DNA of 64,000 bases from JANLQX01 sp031423635 (GCA_031423635.1 JANPFX010000011.1:1-64000); one strand, 5' to 3'. Counted from the first letter of the stretch, positions 44,813 through 54,022 are shown. A program made the numbers and translations. The notes: generated by a model from the sequence alone, not told the origin.

Positions 44813-45778
44813 TCATTGTCCGACGAGGCGGAGCCCCGGAGTCGGCCAAGGCACTGCGATCAGGCGGCCCGTCGAGGACAGGGTGACGAACGCCGTGCGG
44901 AACTCCGGACCACCGAAGGCGATGTTGGTTGTCATCGAATCGTTGGCGGGCTCAGGCATGGCCACATGATGGAACGAACCGGACGTTGACACCACGGTGA
45001 TCCCGCCTCGCATCAGTGTGGCGACGCACACGTTCCCTTCGCCGTCGACGGCGAGCGAATCGAGCAACTGGAAGCCGGGCAGCCCGGCAATGCAGCCGCG
45101 ATACGGGCCGGCCGGTCCGAGCACGCCCGGCTCGATGATCGATCGGGCAAAGACACGTGAGGTGTGGGTCTCTGCCCAGTACACGGTGTCACCGCTCGGC
45201 GAGAGGCCGATCCCGTTCGGATGTTCCGTCGGGAAGACCATCTCTCGACACGAGGAGCCGTCGAGGAGCGCATAATGAATCCCGGTTCGATCTTCTTCCC
45301 GGGGGCCACGGGTGCCGTGATCGGTGAACCAAATACCACCATGGCCGTCGAGCACCAGATCGTTCGGTGCCCGCAACGCAACAGTCGAGCCGTCGGCCGC
45401 GGTGCTCGTTGTGTACAGCGTCTCGACCGACCCACTGAGCGGATCGACCCGCTGCACCGACCCTCCCCGATACGAATCCGGCCGGGACCCGGGGAAGATA
45501 GCGGTTCCCCGTTGGATCCACTCGAAGCAGCCTCCGTTGTTGCAGACGTAGACCTCGCCCGTCGGGCCGAGCGCGGCGCCGTTCGGGCCCCCGGGTACGT
45601 CGGCGACCGTCTCTGGCGCCGACCAGCCGCCACCCGGGAGAGGCCGCACGCGGGCGACGCGTTCGCGGGCGATCTCGACGAAGAGCACCGAACCGTCCGG
45701 GCACCACACCGGCCCCTCGGGAAAGCGAAGCCCCTCGGCCAAGACGTCGTAGTCATGAAGCTGAACGTCGGTGCTCAT
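44813..45778 (-). CDS. SMP-30/gluconolactonase-family hydrolase
   Basis: 321 residues, six-bladed beta-propeller of the SMP-30/LRE group. GLRFPEGPVWCPDGSVLFVEI carries the metal-binding Glu. APNDLVLDGHGGIWFTDHG holds a conserved Asn/Asp, and HPNGIGLSPSGDTVYWAET follows. Members open sugar lactones with a divalent metal. ATG 45778 has TAATCT 7 nt upstream. It is followed on the same strand, 13 bp apart, by the RibD-C gene, whose SD lies in the gap. Confidence 0.87.
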   Translation of the reverse strand: MSTDVQLHDYDVLAEGLRFPEGPVWCPDGSVLFVEIARERVARVRPLPGGGWSAPETVADVPGGPNGAALGPTGEVYVCNNGGCFEWIQRGTAIFPGSRPDSYRGGSVQRVDPLSGSVETLYTTSTAADGSTVALRAPNDLVLDGHGGIWFTDHGTRGPREEDRTGIHYALLDGSSCREMVFPTEHPNGIGLSPSGDTVYWAETHTSRVFARSIIEPGVLGPAGPYRGCIAGLPGFQLLDSLAVDGEGNVCVATLMRGGITVVSTSGSFHHVAMPEPANDSMTTNIAFGGPEFRTAFVTLSSTGRLIAVPWPTPGLRLVGQ

Positions 45779-45785
45779 GACGGCG

Positions 45786-45791
45786 AGATTA
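45786..45791 (-). promoter_or_regulatory. -10 box of the SMP-30 gene (leaderless)
   Basis: TAATCT, 7 nt before ATG 45778. Confidence 0.55.
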
Positions 45792-45830
45792 GTGATCCCG
45801 GGCGGCAAACCCACATCGCGATCTGAACGA

Positions 45831-46631
45831 TCAGAGCAGGAGTTCCGGTCGGTACTCGAAATGCATGGTGTCGAAGTGGAACCACTTCGCCCCCCAGATG
45901 AACCCGTGACGCTCGAACACCTCACCGATCTCGCACGGGATCCGGTTCCTGAACTGCTTGACCCCGCCGCTCCACCGCCAGTAGTCGGAGAACGCCACGT
46001 TGATGTCGAACGCGATGCCAAAGCTATGCATGCTTAGGACATTCTCTCCCGCGATCTTGCGCCAGTTGAAGCCGCCGCCCGGCCTTGTGAGGTAGCGAGC
46101 GAGGTCGGGTCGCCGGGCGAGTTCAGCGGCCACGTCGCCAAGATGTTTGTCCACGTCATTCGTCGTCGTGGCCTGCAGGGTGGAGCCGAACCACTTCACG
46201 GGAGTGAGTGTTTTCGCCACTTCGCTTCGCGAGCCTCCGTACATCGCCCGGAAGAAAGACTCGTTGCGGAGTCGGCCGGGGTCCTCGTCTTTGCCCGGCG
46301 TGCGCACCGGACAACCCCGTGGATAGGGGATCGAGAACTGGTCTCCCGTCGTGGCGATCGACATCCGTTCCTGGACCGTGCCTGCGGTGCGCGCTTCGAC
46401 AACGGGAATGGCGCGACCGCGAACCACGAGTTGTCCCCCCGCACCCACTCCCGCCGTGACGGGATACGCCGACACCAGCCGCGCGATGAGCTCTGCCCGA
46501 TCCGGCCCGACGTAGGCAGTGGCCGAGCGACCGGGAAGGGCGCCAACCGATGCCAAGGCAGCCACGAGCGTCCCAAGCCCGACCCGCATGGAACGTCGTC
46601 GGCGCGGAGAGCGCAACGACAGACCGCTCAT
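45831..46631 (-). CDS. M15-family peptidase (D-Ala-D-Ala carboxypeptidase-like), secreted
   Basis: 266 residues. A basic N-terminus with a short hydrophobic stretch (RVGLGTLVAALASVGAL) is a signal peptide or anchor. The C-terminal VanY-type zinc site is complete: SMHSFGIAFDIN (SxHxxGxAxD) and HFDTMHFEYRPE (HxxMHFE). It likely trims peptidoglycan stem peptides. The ATG at 46631 overlaps the thrB stop by 4 bp (ATGA). It is the last gene of the ftsK-thrB run, an odd mix of division, amino-acid and wall functions. Confidence 0.85.
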   Translation of the reverse strand: MSGLSLRSPRRRRSMRVGLGTLVAALASVGALPGRSATAYVGPDRAELIARLVSAYPVTAGVGAGGQLVVRGRAIPVVEARTAGTVQERMSIATTGDQFSIPYPRGCPVRTPGKDEDPGRLRNESFFRAMYGGSRSEVAKTLTPVKWFGSTLQATTTNDVDKHLGDVAAELARRPDLARYLTRPGGGFNWRKIAGENVLSMHSFGIAFDINVAFSDYWRWSGGVKQFRNRIPCEIGEVFERHGFIWGAKWFHFDTMHFEYRPELLL

Positions 46632-47485
46632 CGGTTCTCGCGCGTCAGCACGAGCCCGACCCGGTCCGGAGCGACGACGAGCGATCGGCCCGGCACCGCG
46701 GCGTCGAGCAGTGCCGCCGCCCCGGCGTCGCGGACCGCCGACGCGACGTCGACGTGACAGGTGGCAAGCAGCGTGGGGCCCGCGCCCGACCAGGTTGCCC
46801 CGAGCGCGCCGGCATCGACCAGGGAAGTCAGAATCCGGCCCGACTCGGGGAACAGCGGCGACCTCTGCGCCTGGTGCAGGCGATCGTCGAACGCCCCTCG
46901 CACCAACCGGCGATGGTCGGCGAAACCGGCGATCAGTGCCCCCATGCGAGAGAGGTTGAACACGGCGTCGGGCAGGCGCACGTGGTCGGAAAGTGCCTGG
47001 CGCGCATCCTTGGTCGAGAGATGCCGTTCCGGAATGACCACGACGAAGGTCAACGCCGGGTCGAGCGGGAGGCGGCTGGCGACCACACGCCCATCGATGA
47101 TGGCGCCGGTGACGAAGCCGCCGAGCACGCACGCAGCTGCGTTGTCGGCGTGGCCCTCGAGCAGTCCGACGAAGCTGAGCGGGTCCGGATGTCCGCACGC
47201 CGCGACGATCCCCACGCCGAGCGCCGCTGACGAACCGAGGCCGCGCGCCACTGGGATCTCGCTCTGGATATCGATGCAAAGACGATCGTGGCCGAGCACT
47301 TGACGGGCAAGCTTGGCGGCGAAGTGATTGCTGTTGAGCGGAAACGAGGATCCTTCGCCGGACACGGTGAGATGAAGCCTGTCCGAAGGCGTGACCGTGA
47401 CGTCCGTCCAGAGTTCGAGCGCGACACCGAGCGTGTCGAAACCAGGACCGAGGTTGGCCGATGATGCCGGTACGCGAGCGTGCAC
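46628..47485 (-). CDS. thrB: Homoserine kinase
   Basis: 285 residues, GHMP kinase. It phosphorylates homoserine in threonine synthesis. VPASSANLGPGFDTLGVAL at the start, the ATP loop PVARGLGSSAALGVGI and the C-terminal GALGATWSGAGPTLLA motif are complete. The GTG start is 9 bp after ftsK. hom and thrC are not adjacent, which is unusual, although dapA of the same aspartate pathway lies 5 kb upstream. Confidence 0.9.
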   Translation of the reverse strand: MHARVPASSANLGPGFDTLGVALELWTDVTVTPSDRLHLTVSGEGSSFPLNSNHFAAKLARQVLGHDRLCIDIQSEIPVARGLGSSAALGVGIVAACGHPDPLSFVGLLEGHADNAAACVLGGFVTGAIIDGRVVASRLPLDPALTFVVVIPERHLSTKDARQALSDHVRLPDAVFNLSRMGALIAGFADHRRLVRGAFDDRLHQAQRSPLFPESGRILTSLVDAGALGATWSGAGPTLLATCHVDVASAVRDAGAAALLDAAVPGRSLVVAPDRVGLVLTRENR

Positions 47486-47494
47486 AGCGTCGCT

Positions 47495-50269
47495 CTACTG
47501 CGGCCGCGGGCGCAGCGCTTCGAGCTCTTCGACCGTCATCAGCACCTCACGGGCCTTGGAGCCGGTCGTCGGTCCGACAACGCCGCGTGTCTCGAGAAGA
47601 TCCATCAGGCGGCCGGCGCGAGAAAAGCCCACCCGAAGCTTGCGCTGCAGCATCGATGTGGACCCGAACTGGCTCCGCACCACGAGGTCCATCGCCGCGT
47701 CGAAGAGGTCGTCGTCGTCCTCGTCGCCCCCATCGGTGCCCGACGAGGTGAGCGGGCTTCCGCTGAGTTCGCCCACACCGCCGTAGTTGAACGCCGAAGG
47801 CGCACCGGGACCGGACACGACTCCCGACGAGCCGAAGACCGCGTCGGGCGAGGGCTCCAGAAGGGGCCCGGGAGCACGCTGACCGACAAAACCGGTGGTG
47901 TGGTCCTTCGCGCCCATGTCGTCATCGGCATCGATCGTCGGAGCAGACGAGGGTCGCGACTCGGCGACCTGTTTGCCCTGGCGGTTCCAGAAGTTCACGA
48001 TGCCGCGGACTTCTTCCTCGCTGACGAAGTTCCCCTGCACACGCGTGGCCACGTTGGAAGAGACCGTGAGCATCAGCATGTCGCCCTGCCCGATCAGGCG
48101 CTCCGCGCCCGGCTGATCGATGATGACGCGCGAGTCGGTCAGCGAGGACACGGCGAACGCAAAACGCGACGGCACGTTCGCCTTGATCAGACCGGTGATC
48201 ACGTTGACGGATGGGCGCTGCGTGGCGATCACCAGGTGGATGCCGACGGCACGTGCCTTCTGCGCGATGCGGCAGATCGCCTCTTCGACATCGCGTGCCG
48301 CAACCATCATGAGATCGGCGAGCTCGTCGACGACAACGAGGATGTAGCTGAGCTTCTCGTGCTTGACCGGTGGCAGTCCGATCCCTCCGGCCGGGTCATC
48401 GGCATACGGGTCATCGAGGTCGCCCCGGGCGACCGCGTCGTTGTAGCCGCCGATGTCCCGGAAGCGCAGACGGGCCAGCATCTCGTAGCGGCGCTCCATC
48501 TCGTCGACCGCCCACGCCAGCGCGTTCGAGGCCTTCTTGGGGTTTGTCACGACCGCCGTCAAGAGGTGCGGGAGCCCGTTGTACTGCGAGAGCTCGACCA
48601 TCTTCGGGTCGATGAGGATCATGCGGACCTCGTCGGGTGTGGCCCGCATGAGAATCGACGTGAGGAGCGAGTTGATGCAGCTCGACTTTCCTGACCCAGT
48701 GGTGCCGGCCACCAGCACATGGGGCATCTTGCCGAGGTCGACGGTGACCGGCCGGCCGTCGATGTCGCGGCCGATCGCGACCGTAAGTGGGCTCACGGCC
48801 TTGCGTGCTTCCGGCGTGAAGAGCACATCACCGACGGCTACGAGCTGGCGCTGCTTGTTGGCGACTTCGACTCCGATGGCCGACTTGCCCGGGATGGGCG
48901 CAAGGATGCGAACGTCGGCGGTGGCCATCGCGTAGGCGATGTCCTTGTGGAGCGCGGTTACCTTGGCCACCTTCACCCCGGGCCCGAGCTCGAGCTCGTA
49001 GCGCGTGACCGTGGGGCCCACCGTCATCCCGATGAGACGCGTCTCCACGCCATGCGCAGCGAGCGCCTCTTCGAGCACACGTCCGGCCAACTCGACCGCC
49101 CGTTTGTCGATCTCGACGGCCTTGCCCTTCTTCAGAAGCGCGCTCGGCGGGAGCTTCCACACGACCGCCGGCTTCGCCTTCGGACCGAGACCCGGCAGTG
49201 GCACCGCGGCGACGACGGGCTGTTCGTCGGTCCAGACGGGCTCCGGCGGAAGGGTGACCTCGACCGGTTTGGGGGTCGCCGCCTCGACGGCGGCATCTTC
49301 CGCAGCGGTCAGGTCGATCACCGGTTCAGGTGACGCCTTCTTGCGGACCCGTTTGGGCTTCACCGGTTCGACCACGTCGTCGGGCACCACCGGAGCGTCG
49401 TCCATCAGATCGTCGTAGCCGGGTTGGAAGTAGTCGCCGTCGGACTTCGGATCACGCCGAAGGACGACCGCGTCGCGGCCCGGATGGGTAAGGCGGCGCT
49501 CGCGCATCGAAGTGCGCGCGGGGGACGTGGGATGGCGGTCCCGGGCCGAGGAGCGTTCCTCTCGTTCGGATGCCGAGGTGAGGGTGAACAACGACGCGAC
49601 CCCTCGACGCGTCGCTGCGCCCACCGGACGCATGCCGTCGGCCGTCCGGTTCACGGCGTCGCGAACACGCAGTCGGACAAGGATCAATGCGCCGAGAAGA
49701 CCCAGGACGCAGAGGACGATGACGGTTCCCCAGGTCGCGATGACCCCGGTCAGCGGTTCGGCCACGAGCAGGCCGACGTAACCCCCAGCCCCCCGCAGGG
49801 TCCGGAGCGGTGACCCGAATCCGGCGTCGTCGGCGCGCACGTGGAGCAGGCCAGCAGCGGCGAGCGTCAGGAACAGCGAACCGATGGCGACCCGGACCGG
49901 TTCCTCCCGGGGGCGGCCCCGCACGAGGACGTACCCGACGGCGATCAGGGCCATCGGGACCAGCGGTTTTGCCTGTCCGAGCACGGCGCCGGCGCCGCTG
50001 CGGACCACCTCCCCGAAGATGCCGGTCAGCCCGAAGAACATGCCGAGACCGATGAGAACACCGACGACGAGCAAGACGAGACCCCACACGTCGTCGGCCT
50101 GACGGCCCAGGTGGGTGCCCAGGAACTCCCTGGTCTGACCGAAGGTGCTCGGTCTCGACGCGGCTCGCCGAGCGCGCGTCGAAGTGGTTGAGCGTCCCCG
50201 AGAAGCCGACGCGGAACGTCGCTTCGCCGAGCCGCCCGAGCGTGGGGAAGTCCGCTGGGAGGAAGGCAC
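47495..50269 (-). CDS. ftsK: DNA translocase FtsK/SpoIIIE
   Basis: 924 residues. About four to five membrane spans lie between residues 55 and 200, followed by a Pro/Glu/charged linker to about 350. The motor domain has Walker A GTTGSGKSSC (522-531) and Walker B VVDELADLMMV. A C-terminal gamma winged helix reads KOPS-like sites (about 855-915, SMLQRKLRVGFSRAGRLMDLLETRGVVG). It pumps chromosome ends at the septum. GTG start; TACCCT lies 10 nt upstream. Confidence 0.96.
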   Translation of the reverse strand: MPSSQRTSPRSGGSAKRRSASASRGRSTTSTRARRAASRPSTFGQTREFLGTHLGRQADDVWGLVLLVVGVLIGLGMFFGLTGIFGEVVRSGAGAVLGQAKPLVPMALIAVGYVLVRGRPREEPVRVAIGSLFLTLAAAGLLHVRADDAGFGSPLRTLRGAGGYVGLLVAEPLTGVIATWGTVIVLCVLGLLGALILVRLRVRDAVNRTADGMRPVGAATRRGVASLFTLTSASEREERSSARDRHPTSPARTSMRERRLTHPGRDAVVLRRDPKSDGDYFQPGYDDLMDDAPVVPDDVVEPVKPKRVRKKASPEPVIDLTAAEDAAVEAATPKPVEVTLPPEPVWTDEQPVVAAVPLPGLGPKAKPAVVWKLPPSALLKKGKAVEIDKRAVELAGRVLEEALAAHGVETRLIGMTVGPTVTRYELELGPGVKVAKVTALHKDIAYAMATADVRILAPIPGKSAIGVEVANKQRQLVAVGDVLFTPEARKAVSPLTVAIGRDIDGRPVTVDLGKMPHVLVAGTTGSGKSSCINSLLTSILMRATPDEVRMILIDPKMVELSQYNGLPHLLTAVVTNPKKASNALAWAVDEMERRYEMLARLRFRDIGGYNDAVARGDLDDPYADDPAGGIGLPPVKHEKLSYILVVVDELADLMMVAARDVEEAICRIAQKARAVGIHLVIATQRPSVNVITGLIKANVPSRFAFAVSSLTDSRVIIDQPGAERLIGQGDMLMLTVSSNVATRVQGNFVSEEEVRGIVNFWNRQGKQVAESRPSSAPTIDADDDMGAKDHTTGFVGQRAPGPLLEPSPDAVFGSSGVVSGPGAPSAFNYGGVGELSGSPLTSSGTDGGDEDDDDLFDAAMDLVVRSQFGSTSMLQRKLRVGFSRAGRLMDLLETRGVVGPTTGSKAREVLMTVEELEALRPRPQ

Positions 50270-50370
50270 AGTGCGTTTCAGGGTAGCCGGACCCGTATGA
50301 CAGGTTCTGTTTTTCCCGGGCTAGGGCCAGGCCCCGGGTGCCGCAGCGGCTCGACGGGGAACCGGCCCCC

Positions 50371-50469
50371 GGCATCCCAGACCCCGGAAAAAACCATCCC
50401 ACACCCGCGATTTCCCTGCCAACGCGATACGGCCTAGCCGGGATGCGAAACCCCGGATCTGGGATGCGG
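50371..50469. repeat. Word-inverted intergenic element (ATCCCA type)
   Basis: Between rnj and ftsK. GGCATCCCAGAC (50371-50382) and ACCATCCCACAC (50393-50404) are followed, after a centre, by CCGGGATGCG (50438-50447) and TCTGGGATGCGG (50458-50469). Outer arms pair over about 13 bp. The architecture matches the elements at 12196 and 12799 but the word differs. The rest of the 212-bp gap (50270-50481) has no gene. Confidence 0.65.
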
Positions 50470-50481
50470 ACCGCCCCGGTC

Positions 50482-52218
50482 TCAAACCTCGATGACGACC
50501 GGGACGATCATCGGCTTGCGCCGCGTTCGCTCGCTGACGAAGCGACCGGTGGCCGTACGAACGGTCCGCTTCATCGTCTCGTGGTCGCGTGCACCGTCGG
50601 CGATGGCCTGCTCGAGCGCTTTGCGGATCACGACGGCGGCCTCGCCGAGCAGGGTTTCCGCTTCGGGCGCATACACCCAGCCTCGGGTGATGAGCTCGGG
50701 GTCGGTGATGATGTGGCCGTGGTCCTCATCGATGGTGACGACGACGACGAGAACACCTTCACTCGCCAGCACACGGCGGTCACGGAGCACCCCGAGGCCG
50801 ACATCGCCGACGATACCGTCGACGTAGAGATAGCCGCTCGGCACGTTCGGACCGTAGTCGGCGCCTTTCTTGGTGAGGTCGACGGTATCGCCGTCCTCGC
50901 AGATGAGCACGTTGGACGGCTTGATCCCCATATCCATTGCTAAGCGCGCATGATGACTGAGCATGCGGAACTCGCCGTGGATCGGGATGAAGAACTCCGG
51001 CTTGGCGACCGAGAGCAGGGTCTTGAGCTCACCACGCTTGGCGTGACCGCTCACGTGCACCTTGGCGAGTCCCGAGTGGATCACTTCGACGCCGAGTCGG
51101 CAGAGACCGTCGATGACCTTGCCGACCGACGTCTCGTTGCCGGGGATGGCGTGGCTCGACAAGATGACGGTGTCGTCGTCACCGAGCTTCACGAACCGGT
51201 TCTGACCCGCGGCCATGAGCGACAGCGCCGACATGGGCTCGCCCTGCGACCCGGTGGAGACGATGAGCACCTTCGACGGATCGTGATCACCGAGCCGTTC
51301 GATGTCGAACACGTCGCGATCGCTCAGCTTGATCTTGCCCATGTCACGGGCGATCTGCAGGTTGCGCTGCATCGACCGGCCGAGCGTGGTGATCTTGCGG
51401 CCGGACGCAATGCCGGCGTCGATCACCTGCTGCACCCGGTGGATGTGCGACGCGAAGCACGCCACGACGACGCGACGTCCGTCCTGATCACGGATGATGT
51501 CGCGCAGTTGCTTGCCGATGACGCGTTCGGACTCCGTGTGGCCGTCGACTTCGGCGTTCGTGGAGTCGCCCATCAGCAGTCGGATGCCGTGGTTCTCGGC
51601 CAGCGCGCCGATCTGGGCGAGGTCGGTGGTGCGACCGTCGATCGGGGTGAGATCGAGCTTCCAGTCGCCCGAGTGCATGATCACGCCCTGGGGCGTGTGG
51701 AAGGCGATCGCGATCGAGTCGGGCACCGAATGCGAGACCGGGATCACTTCGATGTCGAAGGCGCCGATGGTGCGACGCTCACCGTCGACCAGCGGGTTGA
51801 ACGACGTGCGGCCGAGCAGGCCGGCCTCCTCGATGCGTCCGCGTGCCAGGTTCAACGTGAGTTGCGTGGCAAAGAGCGGGAACGAGACGTCGCGCAGGAG
51901 GTACGAGAGCCCGCCGACGTGATCCTCATGTCCGTGGGTCAGGATCGCGCCGTCGATGCGATCGGCGTTGTCTCGCAGGTAGGTGAAGTCCGGCAGGACG
52001 AGATCGATGCCCGGCATGTCGGAATCGGGGAACATCAAGCCGACGTCGACGAGCATCAGCCGACCGTTGACCTCGATGGCGCAGCAGTTGCGACCGACCT
52101 CGCCGAGGCCGCCGAGAAAGATGACACGTACGGTTCCGTCAGGTGCCGCGCCTACCGGCGCGAGGGCCTCTTCGGCGAGTGCAGCCACGGGGCGGGGAGG
52201 CCCGCCTCGGCGACTCAC
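50482..52218 (-). CDS. rnj: Ribonuclease J
   Basis: 578 residues. A beta-lactamase-fold endo/5'-exoribonuclease in RNA decay. The metal motif HGHEDH is at 95-100, with VIPVSHSVPDS, MHSGDWKLD, GDSTN, the beta-CASP part STGSQGEPMSALS, and HVSGHAKRGELKTLL (downstream His). The start is taken as GTG 52218 because no earlier in-frame start lies after the dapA stop except within dapA, and no SD is seen. The dapA-rnj-ftsK order is conserved in actinobacteria. Confidence 0.94.
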   Translation of the reverse strand: MSRRGGPPRPVAALAEEALAPVGAAPDGTVRVIFLGGLGEVGRNCCAIEVNGRLMLVDVGLMFPDSDMPGIDLVLPDFTYLRDNADRIDGAILTHGHEDHVGGLSYLLRDVSFPLFATQLTLNLARGRIEEAGLLGRTSFNPLVDGERRTIGAFDIEVIPVSHSVPDSIAIAFHTPQGVIMHSGDWKLDLTPIDGRTTDLAQIGALAENHGIRLLMGDSTNAEVDGHTESERVIGKQLRDIIRDQDGRRVVVACFASHIHRVQQVIDAGIASGRKITTLGRSMQRNLQIARDMGKIKLSDRDVFDIERLGDHDPSKVLIVSTGSQGEPMSALSLMAAGQNRFVKLGDDDTVILSSHAIPGNETSVGKVIDGLCRLGVEVIHSGLAKVHVSGHAKRGELKTLLSVAKPEFFIPIHGEFRMLSHHARLAMDMGIKPSNVLICEDGDTVDLTKKGADYGPNVPSGYLYVDGIVGDVGLGVLRDRRVLASEGVLVVVVTIDEDHGHIITDPELITRGWVYAPEAETLLGEAAVVIRKALEQAIADGARDHETMKRTVRTATGRFVSERTRRKPMIVPVVIEV

Positions 52219-52267
52219 GACGCGCCGTTTCGGCGTGGAGCCGCGACGGCGAACAACCGGCGGAGAC

Positions 52268-53155
52268 TCACGAACCTGCCTTGAGATCGGCGTAGACCTT
52301 GCGGGCGCGGTCTTCGAGGTCGTCCGGTTCGCCGTCCATCGGCGGACGGCAGTAGCCGACCGGATGGCCGAGCGTCCGCAGCATCGCCTTGACCGGTTGC
52401 GGGTTGGGGTTCGCGTCGCCCGTCTCGAAGGCGTATGAACTGAGGAGACGGGCATTCACCGACCTGGCCCGCTCCACATCGCCCTTCTTGAAGGAGGTGA
52501 TCATCTCCTTGTGCTCCGAGGCCGCCCACGCCGTGGCCACACCGATCACACCGCTGCCGCCGATGGACAGCAGAGGAAGGGTCTGGTCGTCGTTGCCGCT
52601 GATGAGCTCGAAGCCCGACGGCGCCTCCGCCATCAGCCGGGCCGAGGAAGAGACATCGTTCGCCGCATCCTTCACCGCAACGATGTTCGAGCACTCACGG
52701 GCGAGGCGGAGCATGACCTCGTTGGCGATCTTGCGTCCGGTACGGACGGGGATGTCATACATAACCACCGGCAGGGTCGTGGCCGCGGCCACTGCACGGA
52801 AGTGGCGCTCGATGCCCGCCTGCGAGGGGCGGTTGTAATACGGGGTCACGGTGAGCACACCGGCACAGCCGAGGCCGGCCATCGCCTTGGTGAGATGCAG
52901 AGCGTGGGGCGTGTCGTTCGATCCCGCGCCTCCGATCACCGGAACGGTGACCGCCTCGCACACCGCCCTGATGAGGTCCAGCTGCTCGTCATCGGAGAGC
53001 GTTGGCGCTTCACCGGTGGTGCCGGCGATGACGAGACCGTCATTGCCCTGCGCCACGTGCCACCGAGCGAGGGCCTGGGCGGCATCGAGGTCGAGCGCGC
53101 CGGCGGCGTCGAAGGGGGTCACCATAGCGGTGAGGACTTCGCCGAAGCGCGACAT
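52268..53155 (-). CDS. dapA: 4-hydroxy-tetrahydrodipicolinate synthase
   Basis: 295 residues. It condenses pyruvate with aspartate semialdehyde for lysine and diaminopimelate. The Schiff-base lysine is K162 (IVAVKDAAND), with GTTGE (45-49), Y107 (TPYYNRP) and Y133 (VVMYDIP) as catalytic residues. ATG 53155 has an SD GGAGGA 7 nt upstream. Its first ten codons (MSRFGEVLTA) and the SD are copied in tandem ahead of the gene; see the repeat entry. Confidence 0.96.
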   Translation of the reverse strand: MSRFGEVLTAMVTPFDAAGALDLDAAQALARWHVAQGNDGLVIAGTTGEAPTLSDDEQLDLIRAVCEAVTVPVIGGAGSNDTPHALHLTKAMAGLGCAGVLTVTPYYNRPSQAGIERHFRAVAAATTLPVVMYDIPVRTGRKIANEVMLRLARECSNIVAVKDAANDVSSSARLMAEAPSGFELISGNDDQTLPLLSIGGSGVIGVATAWAASEHKEMITSFKKGDVERARSVNARLLSSYAFETGDANPNPQPVKAMLRTLGHPVGYCRPPMDGEPDDLEDRARKVYADLKAGS

Positions 53156-53271
53156 CAGAAGTTCCTCCCGTCGACGAGAACAGCGGTGAGGACTTCGCCG
53201 AAGCGCGACATCAGAAGTTCCTCCCGTCGACGAGAACAGCGGTGAGGACTTCGCCGAAGCGCGACATCAGA
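53127..53271 (-). repeat. Tandem 56-bp repeat of the dapA start region (2.6 copies)
   Basis: Units 53127-53182 and 53183-53238 are identical, and a third runs 53239-53271 before diverging. Each contains, on the minus strand, SD GGAGGA (AGGAG in the third), ATG and ten DapA codons. A fourth, degenerate copy starts near 53324. Repeats are contiguous, so this is not a CRISPR. Confidence 0.95.
53155..53211 (-). CDS. Leader peptide 2 of dapA (18 aa)
   Basis: MSRFGEVLTAVLVDGRNF, produced by one 56-bp unit: because 56 is not a multiple of three, the copied frame runs into a TGA whose last base is the A of the dapA ATG (TGATG). It has its own SD, so ribosomes could terminate and restart on dapA. Whether it is translated is untested. 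Confidence 0.5.
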   Translation of the reverse strand: MSRFGEVLTAVLVDGRNF

Positions 53272-53324
53272 GGCTCCTGATGCCTTTCGGACGGAGCGGG
53301 GCGGGGTTCGCCGAAGCGGGACAT
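53211..53324 (-). CDS. Leader peptide 1 of dapA (37 aa)
   Basis: Starts at ATG 53324 (SD AAAGGA) with MSRFGEPRPAPSERHQEPL, stays in frame through the ATG at 53267 (MSRFGEVLTA) and ends in the same VLVDGRNF tail, its TGA overlapping the next ATG at 53211. An alternative 18-residue product starts at 53267, which has its own AGGAG. Confidence 0.45.
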   Translation of the reverse strand: MSRFGEPRPAPSERHQEPLMSRFGEVLTAVLVDGRNF

Positions 53325-53381
53325 GATCGGATCCTTTCCCCTCACGGGGATGGGCGTCGGCGAGGTGCGCCGCGCTGGTGG

Positions 53382-54014
53382 TTAGACGTCTTCCGACGAG
53401 CGTTCGCTGCGGAGGGTGGACAGGCGGTCCTCATGGAGCTCCATCCAGACGGTGTGATAGGAGTCGAGAATCGGCTTGGCGAACCACTCGTGGTTGCCCT
53501 TCTTCACCTTGTCCAGCGCCACTTGCAAACGCGGCTGATAGTGGTGATAGCGGTCGAGGGCGGCCGACAGCGCACCGGTGATCGGGGTGACCCCGAGGTG
53601 CACGTCGGCCAGCCGCTTGATGACGCCGGCGTCGTACTCGCGGTCACCGTGGTCGTTGAGGATGTTGCGGTCGAGGTCTCGGACCTGCCACGCCGTGCAG
53701 ACGGCGAGGAGGTCGGCGTTGAGCACGAGGAACCGCTCATAGGAGTCCTGCACCACGGATCGCGAGCCGCTCCCGGCCAGATCGGCCTCGGCGAGCCGCA
53801 CCTGCTCTTCTTTTCCGGCCGGCGTCAGGGCGTAACCGGAGATCCGACCGCCTTCGAGATACTTGGCGAGACCCTCCTTGACCAGCCCCTGGAGGATCTT
53901 GGTCACAGCCGGTGGCTTCATCCCGATGACCGGACCGATGGCCGACGGTTCGGAGAAGCCCTTCAGCTTGCAGCCATGCAGAACCAAGAAGCGCTGGTCT
54001 GAGGTATGCGGCAT
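53382..54014 (-). CDS. Winged-helix (MarR/PadR-like) transcriptional regulator
   Basis: 210 residues. An N-terminal winged helix (about 5-75, AIGPVIGMKPPAVTKILQGLVKEGLAKYLEGGRISGYALTPAGKE in outline) is followed by a helical domain of about 130 residues with many conserved-looking Tyr, Asp and Trp residues and no named family. Such proteins occur beside PEP/pyruvate-binding enzymes in actinobacteria, from memory, but none is here. TAAGCT lies 8 nt before ATG 54014. Divergent from tag. Confidence 0.75.
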   Translation of the reverse strand: MPHTSDQRFLVLHGCKLKGFSEPSAIGPVIGMKPPAVTKILQGLVKEGLAKYLEGGRISGYALTPAGKEEQVRLAEADLAGSGSRSVVQDSYERFLVLNADLLAVCTAWQVRDLDRNILNDHGDREYDAGVIKRLADVHLGVTPITGALSAALDRYHHYQPRLQVALDKVKKGNHEWFAKPILDSYHTVWMELHEDRLSTLRSERSSEDV

Positions 54015-54022
54015 GGCGGACG

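Noticed and set aside
53127..53271. CRISPR-like array before dapA
   Set aside because: Units are contiguous without unique spacers and each matches the gene start.
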